Under the pieces are notes generated by a model, which saw only the letters and a program-made list of their open reading frames with translations, was not told where the DNA came from and searched no databases. The position numbers and the translations under genes are program-made. Shown here in pieces: positions 22,501-32,009 of a stretch of 64,000 bases of DNA; the stretch's first letter is position 1, and each line of letters begins with the position of its first letter. Source of the stretch: Atherix ibis (lineage: Eukaryota; Arthropoda; Insecta; Diptera; Athericidae). The stretch is from NCBI GenBank assembly GCA_958298945.1, contig OY282605.1, positions 39,224,811 to 39,288,810 of the forward strand, written 5' to 3'.

Positions 22501-25500
22501 AATTTAGTATACTTGACCAAACACACACCAACAGTTTACCATAGATTATTATACTTTTTAGAAAACAATAAACTGAAAATAATTTTATGCTCAGTCATTA
22601 TTATTCAATGGTATTTCCATTAACTAAATATTTGACAAATTTTCATCTTGGGTTTATGAGTATTAAATAATAAAATTATTATGATAAAAAACATTGCAGC
22701 AATTAGAAAAAAATAATAATATTAAATTGGGACAAATAGATTTGAAGAAAATACACTTTAAATGGCACAGAAAATCTTTACTTCGAATGGAAACGAACAA
22801 TTTAATTTTGCAATTGTGCCAATCTGTTAGTATGTTCAAGGATTAAAGATGGGCATAAGGAACAAGAATCAAGGATGATACGCGTATTAACTCACTATTG
22901 AAAGTCACTCAAACATTACAGATGATATCAATACCTAAGATATAAGTGAATTTGATGCTTCGTTAGCCGACAATTTTCTGAAAACATAAACTTTAAGTTA
23001 TCGTACCAAGATACAATTGGCGAAGGCAGATGAGCCAACCAACGGGGAAGCTAAGGACTCTGTATAGATGCTCCTTATTTGATTAAGTAAATTATATTTC
23101 GTTTAGTTAGGGATCACAAAAGTTCAGACCAAGTCATTATACTAGGGTTAATCCAAGAATAATCTAGTTCCTATTTTGGTTTCGTGTATACTTTGCATGT
23201 TATTTTGGAGGATTTAAGATTGTGTGAACGAAGATTGTGACTGGAATTACTTTTTTTTTTCTTTCAGGGATCGGATATGCAATTTGTCTGATCGACGTTT
23301 ACATGGGAATGTACTATAATACAATTATCGGATGGGCTGTCTACTATCTGTTTGCATCCTTCAGTTATTCCTTACCTTGGACTTCGTGCTCGAATTCGTG
23401 GAATACTCCCAATTGCAAGCCGGTAACCGAACAAAATTTCACAAACAGTACAAGTCCGGCAAGGGAATTCTTTGAGTATGTTACGTTTTTAGTTCTTGTT
23501 TATGTTTATAAAATAATTGTAATTTTTAATAGACGGAACGTCCTTGAACAGCATAAATCCAATGGATTAGATTATATGGGACCAATTAAACCGTCATTGG
23601 CCTTATGCGTTTTTGGTGTGTTCGTTCTTGTTTACTTCTCATTGTGGAAAGGTGTACGGAGTTCGGGAAAAGTAGTCTGGGTAACAGCACTTGCACCTTA
23701 TGTCGTCCTAATTATCCTTCTTATTCGTGGTGTATCACTTCCTGGGGCCGATGAAGGTATTCGATACTATTTAACACCAGAATGGCATAAACTGAGAAAT
23801 TCAAAAGTAAGTGAATGATTTTTTCTAATATTTTATTAAACAGAACAAGTTATTGATTAAAAAATAATTTCCTTTAAATTTCTCTATTCCTTTTTCAATA
23901 AAGGTGTGGATAGACGCAGCATCGCAAATTTTCTTCTCTTTAGGACCCGGATTTGGAACACTCTTAGCCCTATCCAGTTATAACAAATTCAATAATAATT
24001 GTTACCGAGATGCATTGATAACGAGTAGTATTAATTGTTTAACAAGCTTTCTAGCTGGATTTGTTATATTCTCTGTTCTTGGGTAAGTTCAAAATTGATA
24101 ACTTATTTTTTTTATTTTTACAATAGTTAAAATGGAACCTACGTATTTATGGATTTTTTCCAGGTATATGGCACATGTACAACAGAAATCAATTGATCAG
24201 GTTGGACTAGAGGGTCCTGGCTTGGTCTTTATTGTGTATCCAGAAGCAATAGCAACAATGAAAGGATCAGTTTTTTGGTCGATCATATTCTTTTTGATGC
24301 TGATCACATTGGGATTGGATAGTACGTTTGGTGGTCTTGAAGCTATGATAACAGCACTCTGTGATGAATTTCCACGTGCTATCGGAAGACGGAGAGAGAT
24401 TTTTGTATTATTCCTACTTATTGGAATATACCTTTGTGCTCTGCCAACTATGACTTATGTAAGTGCATCCAAATAGTATTTTTTAAATAATTTTCAATAT
24501 TTCATAAAATCTATAAAATATTCGAATGATGTTGTTATTTTTCGCTATTTTTTCTCTTCACTAAAACTAATTTATTATGCAGATTCTGATCAATTCAAAC
24601 AGGTTGAACCAATAATTCAATCCATTTGCAGATAATAAAAAAATTATCCAATTTGTAATCTTCACATTGAGAATTTTACTAAATTTTTATTTAATAAAAT
24701 GGCTTTTATCTTGCCATTATGTATTAAATAATGAATACTAATGTAAAGGCAATATTTTTATTTTTCAAAAACAAAAAACTATCATAAAACACATTGCAAA
24801 AAAAAGGTTATTTTTAATGCATTTTTCACACATTTTGGACTGTACTTATATTATTAACTGACAAATAGTTTTTTTTAGCATAATTTAAATGGAAATTGAT
24901 AATTATTATCTAATATATCTATAGTATACGTGGTCTGTTTAAAAAGTATCGCGAATTTTGTGTTTTATATTATACCAGATATTATACACTTGTGCCCACG
25001 TTTTCTCCAATCCTCGAAGCACTTCAAAAAATAATTTTTTGTGATCTTGTTCAGCTCCTCCTTCGATGCCATCTTTATCTCTTCAATCGTAGCGTAGCGT
25101 CGTCCTTTCATGGGGCTCTTCAGTTTCGGGAACAAGAAAAAGTCACAGAAGGCCAGATCTGGGGAATATGGTGGCTGCGGCATTATTAGTGTGTAGTGTT
25201 TGGTAAAAAATTCACGCACAAGCAACAAAGGGGCTTGAGCAGGGACGTTATCATAGTGCAAAAGCCAATTTTTATTCACCCACAAATCCGGTCGTTTCTG
25301 GGGGATTGCTTTCCGGAAGTTGTGTTTAACTTGCAGGTAATATTCCTTATTGACCTTTCTACTCTGTAGCAAGAACTCATGCAGAAAATCACGCCCCTGC
25401 AATTGAAGAAAACTGTAAGCAAAACCATCACATTCGGCTTTCCGTCGTTCACACCTTCTCGGCCTTCTGAGAACATTTTGTACCACCGATAAACGTAGCT

Positions 25501-28500
25501 TCGGTCCAAGGTAGCTTCACCATATGCCACAGTCAACATTCGGAATGCGTTCGCGCAATTAATTTTGTTTTTCACACAAAATTTGATACAGATCCTTTAA
25601 TGCATTTTTTGGAATGGGCAAAAATCGAAGACGAGCCGAAACACGTGCAATCAAAGCAGCTGTCAAAAATTAACTGAACATTCAAAATGCCCGAACTTGT
25701 CGGCATAAGTGAGAGATATGAGTACCAACATAACGCCGAAAAATCGAATACACGTAACCCGCGGAAATTCAAAATTCGCGATAGTTTTTGAACAGACCTC
25801 GTATATGTAGGCATGCAGAAATGGGGCTTTTCCAAGTTCAGGCCAAAAAAGTCGGCTATTCTATAATTTTAGTAGTTACGGTGTCTGCTTCTTTATTTTC
25901 AAAGACATACGGACCAGAGGCACTTTCAGATTCCACATAGTCGAGGGTTGTATGATTAATACTTGGCCTTAACAAGAAAAAAATATTTTTTTGTGTAAAA
26001 TTGATGTTATTTTTCCACATAACATCCTTTTAGCTTGATACATTTAGTCTCACGATTTTCTATCTTTTGTATCCCATCTAAAAAAAAAACCTTCAACCCT
26101 TCAATATAGGCATTTGTTTTAGCAATGACCTAATCGTGTAGACCAAATCTTTTTCCGTCGGGCCAATTTTTCATATTCGAAATTAGAAAATAATCGCTGG
26201 GGGCTAAAACTAATGAATATGGTGGATCCGGAAGCAATTCGTATCCTAACTCATGGAGTTTTGCCATGCCGATGACACAAGTGTGTATGCCTACATAATT
26301 AATACTTGGCCTTAACAAGAAAAAAATATTTTTTTGTGTAAAATTCATTTTATTTTTCAACATAACATCCTTTTAGCTTGATACATTTGGTCTAACGATT
26401 TTCTATCTTTTGTATCCCATCTAAAAAATAACATATCTCGAACTTTAAAGAGGCATTTATTTTAGCAATGACCTCATCGTGTAGACCAAATCTTTTTTAA
26501 TAGGGCTAGGAAATAATCTCTTGGAGGGCTAAAACTAATGAATATGGTGTATCTGGAAGTGAATATTTTTCTTCGCAAAATTCTGTCGTTTTTCTTTCAC
26601 AGCATCGTTGAAATGATCCAATACGTTAGCATAGTACTCGTTATTAATCGGGTTTCCCTTTTCAAGTATTGATCTGGATTATGCCGCGCGCATCCCGAAA
26701 GACTGTGTCCACGACTTTTTTGGCCGATAAAGTCGCCTTAACCTTCTTTGGCGCTGGATCGCCACGTAAAACCCACTATTTGAATCCATGTTTCGGTAAC
26801 AGTAATGAATCGATGTGTTTATGGTCAACAATTTATCCATTGCAGTTGACGAAATTCAGATGAATTATTAAATGTTGGACAATCTGAAAATTCTCCATCA
26901 AAAATGTTAATACGACTCCGATTAAATTCATTTGTTCAAAAATCGATGGTCGATAACGGAGGTGTAGAGTCCTTAAAAACTTCTCTAAGTTATTTCATAG
27001 ATATTAGATTTTTTCCATTGTTGTAAAATCACAAAACTAAATATTTGACAAATTTTCATCTTGGGTTTATGAGTATGTATAATCAAAAAAATTAATGTCT
27101 TATTTAAAATTATTTCATAGATATTAGATTTTTTCCATTGTTGTAAAATCACAAAAGTTGTTCAATTTAAATGGCTCCCACTTACAAACTAAATGATGTA
27201 GCTACTTAAAAATTTGACAGTATTCTTATAAAAGATAATATTTACAAAAAATAGACTAGTTTTTATAGTAACAATACCAGCACTTGCCAAGGATTAGGTA
27301 TTAATCATACAAGCCTCGTAATTTTTTACATGTAAATAATGTATACAGAAATAAATGATTAATTTAGCATTATCTAATTATACTATATAAAAATAAGAAT
27401 TTCCTTTAAGATACATTTGTATATTCTCCCAAAATATGTAAGAATTTGCAGTTTTTTTTAGATAAATCTCGTCAAATTGCCCCTTTTGAATAAATTATTG
27501 TACTAGCAGTTCTCAATATGTTAAAATATGATATAAATAAATAAAGTCGAAAAATCATCTTAAAAATTTCTAGCATCCTTAATTGGTGTTGAAAAGTATC
27601 GGTCAACATACTCGTATTAAATACAGTCAGCATTAACATTAGAAGTCAATTTATTGAAATCTTAATCCATTTTCATTATGCGAATGTAGTTGGAAATACA
27701 GAAGGAAAAAATCAGGATATCTGTTTGGCAAGAGTGTGAGAGAACAAAGCAATTTATTTGACGTAGTAGAGTCTAATGTAATATTCATTAGGTTGAACGG
27801 TTTTTGTTACCGCCAATCATTTATCTAGCGATAAGCGATATTTTAACCCAACGACTACGTTTGATAAGATAAAAGCTTTCACCTTTCTGATTACTTGGTA
27901 CTTTTCGTGTTTGTTTAAGATAAATTCGAAATAAAAGGGTCATTGCGGTAGTGTTTCTGCCTTCATTACAATTCCTATTAACATTGGTTGCTAGCAACAT
28001 AGCCATTTATGCTCATTTCATATCCTTCAAAGTAATTTTTCTTCTTTTTTTTTGTGTATAGATCTTGTAGTTGTCGTTCTCTCAGTTGAGGTGTAAAAAT
28101 AAGGTCAGATCGCACTATACTTGATTACATTTGAAATTCCAATTAAGTAGCACTTTTTTTCAAGAAATCTCTGAGATTGTCCCTTTTCGAATGTCCTTTG
28201 ATATTTTACTATCCTCAGAAGTCGTCTATTATGTCCTTCAATTAGTTTATTCAAATTTATGAATAAAAAAAAACACAATAAAATTGATTTATTATCATTG
28301 TTTTTGGAAGGTTTTTATTAAAAATTTTGTACAAAAATTAATATGAAAAAATTTTATTAGAAATTTTTTTTAAAAACTTTTATTGAAAATTCGTTTTGGA
28401 AAAATTTGCTTTTTTCCAAATTTGCAAAAAATAATTTTTTAAGAATTTTTAATAATCAATTTTTATTAAAAAATGATTTGGTAAAAATTTTTGGTTAATT

Positions 28501-30612
28501 TTTTTTTGGAATTTTTTTTTTTTAATATTAAAAAATAAAATTTGCAACCAAAATTCAATTTACTAAAAATTTTTAATAATTGTTTGGCTAAAATTTTTAT
28601 TTAAAGGAGAAATTTTATATTTAAATATAAATATTAAATTTATCAATAAAATAATAGAAAGTTTTTATTAAAAATTCAGTATAAAAATACTTGTTAGGAA
28701 ATTTTTTTAAAAATATTTTAATTGAGTTTTTTTTAATGAAATTTTTAAAAATATTTTTTTTATTATTTATTTATTAAATAATTTATTAACAACAAAAAAA
28801 AAATTATTTACAATTTTAGGGTGGCGTTTATTTAGTGAATTTTTTGAATGTTTATGGACCTGGCCTTGCGATATTATTCGTTGTATTCGTGGAGGCAGCG
28901 GGCGTTTTCTGGTTTTATGGCGTTGACAATTTCTCAGCGGATGTTAAGCAAATGTTGGGTGAACAGCCGGGAATATTTTGGCGGATATGTTGGGCATACA
29001 TTAGTCCTGTATTTTTACTCGTAAGTATTTTAATATAAATAAAATTTAACAAGAGCGCTCTTTAAATATTATCCAATTTGTACTTTGGAAAGAAACTTTT
29101 GATAAAATATATTAAAACTTAAATATTTTTAAATTTTTTATTTAATTATATTATATAAATTTTGCCATTATATGTAAAATATAACAGAATTCAAATGAGT
29201 GCCAGAAGACTTCTTGTAGGATTTGATCTTTTTGTAAAATTATTTTTAATGACATTTTCGCATATTTCGGGTTTTGATTAGAATGTTGTTATTTAAATGC
29301 TTAAAAGTTTAAGAATTTTTAGAATAAATATAATCTTTTATGTAATTTTATAACAAAAAGTCCAATGACGTCAAATTGTACGATCTTAGATGTCAATTGA
29401 TATCATCACCAAATCTTGAAATCATAAGTTTTTTTGGAAAAATCACATACAATTTACATTATAACATATAAGTTTAGTTAAAAAAAGCTCTACCTTTTCA
29501 AAGAAATTAAGTCTAATGACATCTTCAGACCAAAATACATACCAGAAAGTCACTTTTGTCAGATGCAATGGCTTCTCCACAATTATTTATCGGTTTTCAG
29601 AGCTACATATGCAAAACAAAATGAGATATGAGCTTTATCACTAAAGAAAATTTTATCTTAAAAATCGGCATTCAAAGCCTTTTCCTTCTGCACTTAATGG
29701 GCGTATCTTCTGCGCATTCTATGGTCGCTAGACTTTAATTCTCACGTGATTTGAACTTAATATATAAGTTTAAATAAAACAGACCTTAAAATATTAATTT
29801 TTTAAATTATGTTAGTAACTGTGCACTCCGTAGGACGATTGTACCAACCATAATCTTCTATTAAAGCACGAAACGTAGCAGCTACCACAGAATAACTAAG
29901 TTTATATAATTTTATTGTATTATTTTATAATAAAAAATTCTTTTAATATAAAATGGCAAAATTTATATAAAATAAATGTTTCTTTCAAATAAAAATAATA
30001 TTGGATATTTAATAAATAAGAAGACTGTACTTTAAAAACTTAAAAATGGATAATCTATTATTCTCCATCAAAAATGTTAATACGACTCCGATTAAATTCA
30101 TTTGTTCAAAAATCGATGGTCGATAACGGAGGTGTAGAGTCCTTAAAAACTTCTCTAAGTTATTTCATAGATATGTTGCCTAATTTCTAGCGTTTAGAAT
30201 TAATATTTTACTACTTACACTATAATAAAAGAGAGAAAAATTGTTAATAAAAAATTTCAATTTCAGTGCATTTTCGTATTTTCACTACTTGGCTATGAGG
30301 ATATGCTGGGTCAGGAGTATAAATATCCAGAATGGAGTACCACAGCTGGTTGGGCATTAACAGCCTCTTCAGTCATTTTTATTCCAATCTTCATTGTGTA
30401 TACTTTTCTAGCAGCTAAAGGATCTTTCACCAATGTAAGTATAAAATATTTTTCTACAATAAAATTAAAAAAAAAAAAAATTCGTTGAGAGTACAGAAAA
30501 GTTACTAATTAATTTCGTTCAATTTATTTAGCGCTTACGAATGGCTTTTAAACCAGAAAAAATTCTTCCAACTGCAGTGCCATGCCAAGTGACCGGTGGA
30601 ACTGCAGTTTGA
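16340..30612 (+). CDS. SerT: Sodium-dependent serotonin transporter, complete, nine coding exons
   Basis: Plasma-membrane SLC6 transporter that returns serotonin to neurons, driven by Na+ and Cl-. Coding exons: 16340-16504, 16771-17050, 23268-23475, 23533-23806, 23904-24082, 24164-24458, 28820-29020, 30267-30434, 30532-30612. They total 1851 nt, or 616 residues plus stop, against about 620-630 in fly and human. All introns are GT-AG and every junction keeps frame. Visible hallmarks: TM1 [10 protein letters not shown] with amine-binding Asp87; a Cys189/Cys198 pair and NFT/NST glycosylation sites (205, 208) in the second extracellular loop; FFSLGPGFG in TM6 (Phe320, Ser321); Asn353 and Ser357 at Na+/Cl- positions; LGLDST in TM8 (Asp421, Ser422). 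The C-terminus TGGTAV fits a class I PDZ ligand. Phe84 and Met161 are the fly-type residues. I see no inactivating change. Dopamine and other monoamine transporters are less likely, given the close match to fly SerT throughout. Confidence 0.95.
16771..17050 (+). CDS. SerT: SerT coding exon 2 (TM1-TM2 region)
   Basis: Follows TTATTCTTAG and ends AAAG before GTAATT, phase 1. Encodes the conserved run from [16 protein letters not shown] through TM1 ([18 protein letters not shown]) to TM2 ([18 protein letters not shown]) and [11 protein letters not shown]. Asp87 in AVDLGN is the expected partner of the serotonin amine. Residue 84 is Phe where human SERT has Tyr95. Confidence 0.95.
17212..18093 (-). 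mobile_element. IS630-type remnant in SerT intron 2
   Basis: Bounded by GTTATCCAAATTTGTA (left) and TATTAAATGGATAATT (right), variants of the ATTATCC termini seen at 8667 and 29068. The interior aligns with those copies, for example 'ccaaaatgcacaccag' then 'gatacaatggcttct' near 17765-17810. No usable reading frame remains. It lies in a 6.2-kb intron and should be removed by splicing. Confidence 0.5.
18094..20779. other. AT-rich part of SerT intron 2
   Basis: No exon or recognisable element. Open frames at 18451-18639, 19476-19658 and 20108-20305 are AT-driven and without motifs. An imperfect inverted repeat with arms of about 30 bp lies at about 20660-20735. Confidence 0.5.
20780..21345. 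repeat. 13-bp tandem repeat array (ACTGAAAATTTTT unit)
   Basis: Starts as degenerate units ('accgaaattttt', 'atcgaaaattttt') and becomes almost perfectly homogeneous from about 21010 to 21290, about twenty consecutive copies of ACTGAAAATTTTT with one or two substitutions. It degenerates again to 'accgaaaattttt' near 21300. A clean core with decayed edges is typical of replication slippage or unequal exchange. Lies in SerT intron 2. Confidence 0.95.
21346..22290. repeat. Large near-perfect inverted repeat built from TTTTCAGTAAAAA units
   Basis: From about 21350 to 21697 units read TTTTCAGTAAAAA; from about 21785 to 22150 they read the reverse complement. The arms match not only in the motif but in the order of rare variants. 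The left arm's 'cggtaaaa', 'caataaaaagt', 'cagttaaaataactttcag', 'ttatagtaaaaataattgtcag' each reappear complemented in mirrored order on the right. Arms are about 350 bp, spacer about 85 bp. A further copy of part of the right arm ('attatttttactggcaattattttt') extends to about 22290. Lies in SerT intron 2. Confidence 0.9.
22291..23267. other. 3' end of SerT intron 2
   Basis: Mixed AT-rich sequence. It includes a 41-bp segment at about 22622-22662 that recurs unchanged at about 27037-27077 in intron 6. The stretch 22830-23170 is less AT-rich and may be decayed element DNA of unknown type. The intron ends with T10 then CTTTCAG at 23267. Confidence 0.5.
23268..23475 (+). CDS. SerT: SerT coding exon 3 (TM3 and second extracellular loop)
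   Basis: Starts after TTTCAG, completing Gly149, and ends with two bases of Glu218 before GTATGT. Encodes TM3 ([19 protein letters not shown]) and the large extracellular loop with PWTSC and NC cysteines nine residues apart, plus two sequons. Met161 occupies the position of human Ile172. The following 57-bp intron is in frame and stop-free, so an open frame runs straight from this exon into exon 4. Confidence 0.93.
23533..23806 (+). CDS. SerT: SerT coding exon 4 (TM4-TM5)
   Basis: Starts after TTTAATAG and ends AATTCAAAA before GTAAGT, phase 0. Encodes [13 protein letters not shown]4 ([17 protein letters not shown]), [13 protein letters not shown] of TM5, and the loop [17 protein letters not shown]. 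The acceptor is fixed by homology: joining GA with A restores Glu218 and gives FFERNVLE. Confidence 0.93.
23904..24082 (+). CDS. SerT: SerT coding exon 5 (TM6-TM7)
   Basis: Starts GTGTGGATAGAC after TTTTTCAATAAAG and ends with two bases of Gly369 before GTAAGT. Encodes the unwound TM6 segment [18 protein letters not shown] and TM7 [18 protein letters not shown]. These contain residues expected to line the substrate and Cl-/Na+ sites (Phe320, Ser321, Asn353, Ser357). Confidence 0.95.
24164..24458 (+). CDS. SerT: SerT coding exon 6 (fourth extracellular loop, TM8, TM9)
   Basis: Starts after TTTTTTCCAG with the base completing Gly369 and ends ACTTAT before GTAAGT, phase 0. Encodes [18 protein letters not shown]8 with [16 protein letters not shown] (Na2-site Asp421 and Ser422), and the start of TM9. 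The preceding intron is 81 bp. Confidence 0.95.
24929..25801 (-). mobile_element. Mariner copy A of the CGAGGTCTG family, in SerT intron 6
   Basis: Bounded by inverted ends CGTGGTCTGTTTAAAAAG and CTTTTTGAACAGACCTCG-type termini with TA on both sides. The minus strand encodes transposase pieces: an N-terminal helix-turn-helix fragment ([13 protein letters not shown]) joined by deletion to VLLTVFF, then HYDNVPA (second Asp) and [14 protein letters not shown] (third Asp), then [17 protein letters not shown]. The first catalytic block is deleted and the spacing between second and third Asp is one residue too long. At 873 bp it is well short of copy B (1317 bp). Inactive. Confidence 0.85.
25940..26860 (-). 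mobile_element. Broken irritans-like mariner with internal 343-bp partial duplication
   Basis: Minus-strand blocks include [31 protein letters not shown] and, further upstream in the element, [16 protein letters not shown] with FRDARGI. These match the catalytic half of irritans-type mariners. 'attaatacttggccttaac' occurs at 25955 and 26298 with parallel flanks, so part of the C-terminal end is present twice. Stops and frame changes are frequent and no clean terminal repeats were seen. Confidence 0.6.
26890..27004. repeat. 115-bp segment duplicated exactly in another SerT intron (copy 1)
   Basis: Identical base for base to 30060-30174 as far as I can read, about 3.2 kb away on the same strand. 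It lies in intron 6; the other copy is in intron 7. The segment contains 'tacgactccgattaaattcat' and 'gataacggaggtgtagagtcc', has no coding sense and is not flanked by visible terminal repeats. Confidence 0.9.
27005..27165. repeat. Patchwork duplications in SerT intron 6
   Basis: 'tatttcatagatattagattttttccattgttgtaaaatcacaaaa' ends the first duplicated block near 27037 and is repeated 120 bp later (about 27112-27157). The 41 bp in between at 27037-27077 matches 22622-22662 in intron 2. Three introns thus share pieces in new combinations. Confidence 0.8.
27166..28819. other. 3' part of SerT intron 6
   Basis: AT-rich, no exon or element assigned. The block 27560-28130 is somewhat less AT-rich but shows no motif. 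From about 28290 to 28800 it is a degenerate 'aaaattttta' low-complexity tract. The intron ends CAATTTTAG at 28819. Confidence 0.45.
28820..29020 (+). CDS. SerT: SerT coding exon 7 (TM9-TM10 region)
   Basis: Starts GGTGGCGTT after CAATTTTAG and ends TTACTC before GTAAGT, phase 0 at both ends. Encodes [37 protein letters not shown] and [16 protein letters not shown]. These match fly SerT nearly residue for residue. Confidence 0.95.
29068..30054 (-). mobile_element. IS630-type element with ATTATCC ends, in SerT intron 7
   Basis: Left end ATTATCCAATTTGTACTTTGG, right end reading inward as the complement (TTAAAAATGGATAAT at 30054). On the minus strand, near 29640, FSDKAH corresponds to the SDEAHF catalytic block. 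Near 29350-29400, [12 protein letters not shown] corresponds to 'PRSCDLTPLDFFLWG', which carries another catalytic Asp. Frames are broken between them. This is the best preserved of the five ATTATCC copies and identifies the family's transposase type. Confidence 0.65.
30060..30174. repeat. 115-bp segment duplicated exactly (copy 2)
   Basis: Exact match to 26890-27004. It starts a few bases after the right end of the IS630-type element ending at 30054. That placement hints that element mobility or repair at its end may have produced the copy. Confidence 0.9.
30267..30434 (+). CDS. SerT: SerT coding exon 8 (TM11-TM12)
   Basis: Starts TGCATTTTC after TTTCAATTTCAG and ends ACCAAT before GTAAGT, phase 0. 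Encodes [19 protein letters not shown] and TM12 ([20 protein letters not shown]) followed by AAKGSFTN. Confidence 0.93.
30532..30612 (+). CDS. SerT: SerT coding exon 9 (cytoplasmic C-terminus)
   Basis: Starts CGCTTACGA after CAATTTATTTAG and ends at TGA 30610-30612. Encodes 26 residues starting RLRMAFKPE and ending TGGTAV. RL and FKPE/FQPE wording is shared with fly SerT. The final T-A-V fits the class I PDZ-ligand pattern (S/T-X-hydrophobic). Confidence 0.88.
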   Translation, partial: RLRMAFKPEKILPTAVPCQVTGGTAV

Positions 30613-32000
30613 CAAAACAATCGAACAAATGGTAGAACATTTTCACCAGCAACTCAAACATGCTTCCCCAAGTGTAAACAAAGCTTTAATGATGATAGCC
30701 TCCTAAAAGTATGCAATCCATTATCATTTTCATTCGCAAGCGAATGGCTTGTTTAGATTAAATAATGTTTCGTTTTTTTTTTTTAAATCTTTCCTAAAAA
30801 TAAAACTTTCATTCTTTTGAAAAGATATTAAAAAGATACTTAATCAAAAAAGAAAAAAAATCGAAATTAGATTTAAAAGGAAAAGAAATTTGACTAAGTT
30901 TTCAATAATTGAATGGATAACACGTATTTAAAAAATATTTAATAAATAAAACAAAAATCTAAGATATTGTTAAAATATTGTGAACGTTTCTTTTTATTTA
31001 TTTATATATCAATAATAATTATTGTTAATTGATTATTGTATGTAACTAAAATGAGCATAAATGGATATGAAAATGTTGTTGAAACCGATCAATACAGCCA
31101 TTTGTGATAGTTTCATCAACATTTACCAATCGCCATATAACAAATTATTTCTTAAGTACAAAATAGCGATAATTTTTTTTTTAATCTTATTTGCAATAAT
31201 GTTAACTAATATATAATTAATTTATCATAATATGATGATAATATGTATATTTATAATATACAAAAAAAGAAAAATACAAACAAAAATAAAACATACAACA
31301 AACAACATTTTGAATCTTAGCTAAAATACGAGTATATCGTTAATACAATAAATAACAAAATTTAAAAAAAAATATTTATATAATCTTATATGTAAATGTA
31401 GTTAAATTTATATTATTTTATATATTTCAGAATAAATATTTAAAGTTTATATATTTAATGAGAGAAATTTTATACGAAAATCTTTATAAATATTTACTAA
31501 AAGCAAAAAAAAGTTAAAACTTAATAAATTTCTATAAATACGAGTATGAAGAATTAAAAAAACAAAAATTGCTTTTTACCATTGACAATTAATAAAATAT
31601 TTTATTAATTAATAAGTATTATTTTTATAAAAATAAATTTCAATAATATTAATAATGATTATTACCCTGTACAATATAATAATTAAATGATTTTTTTTTA
31701 AATTTATTAAAATCAATTGCCAAAACTAAAAATAAAAATAAGAAAGAATAAGTTTTTCTATAAATCGGCATATTATAATGTTATGGCAAACGGAAATGCA
31801 TGGCAGCCATATGCAATTTCGTGCGTCATACTTGAATCTTCTTATCATATTAAGTTTGTTATTTTTTTTTTTTTTTGGTCTTATAAAACAAAATTGTAAA
31901 TTTTTTTTTTACCATTCATTGTTAAAATTTGTTTTTATTTAAGAAAAAAAAAATATAATAAAAAATTTTTAAGTTTGGAAAAAAAGTGTTTTTTTCCTTG
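30613..32000. other. SerT 3' untranslated region and AT-rich downstream DNA
   Basis: After the stop the sequence is non-coding. AATAAA occurs at 30799-30804 and again several times between 31270 and 31435, any of which could serve for polyadenylation. Beyond about 31450 it is AT-rich spacer with no element recognised; the open frame at 31717-31899 has no motif. Confidence 0.45.
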
Positions 32001-32009
32001 TTGCAATGG

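Noticed and set aside
23237..23818. A 193-codon open frame starting before SerT exon 3
   Set aside because: Its first residues fall in the intron before CTTTCAG, and its middle 19 codons are the 57-bp intron. Only the exon parts are coding.
24643..24928. A sixth ATTATCC element
   Set aside because: Only a left-end-like ATTATCCAATTTGTA is visible; no right end or inner motif was found.
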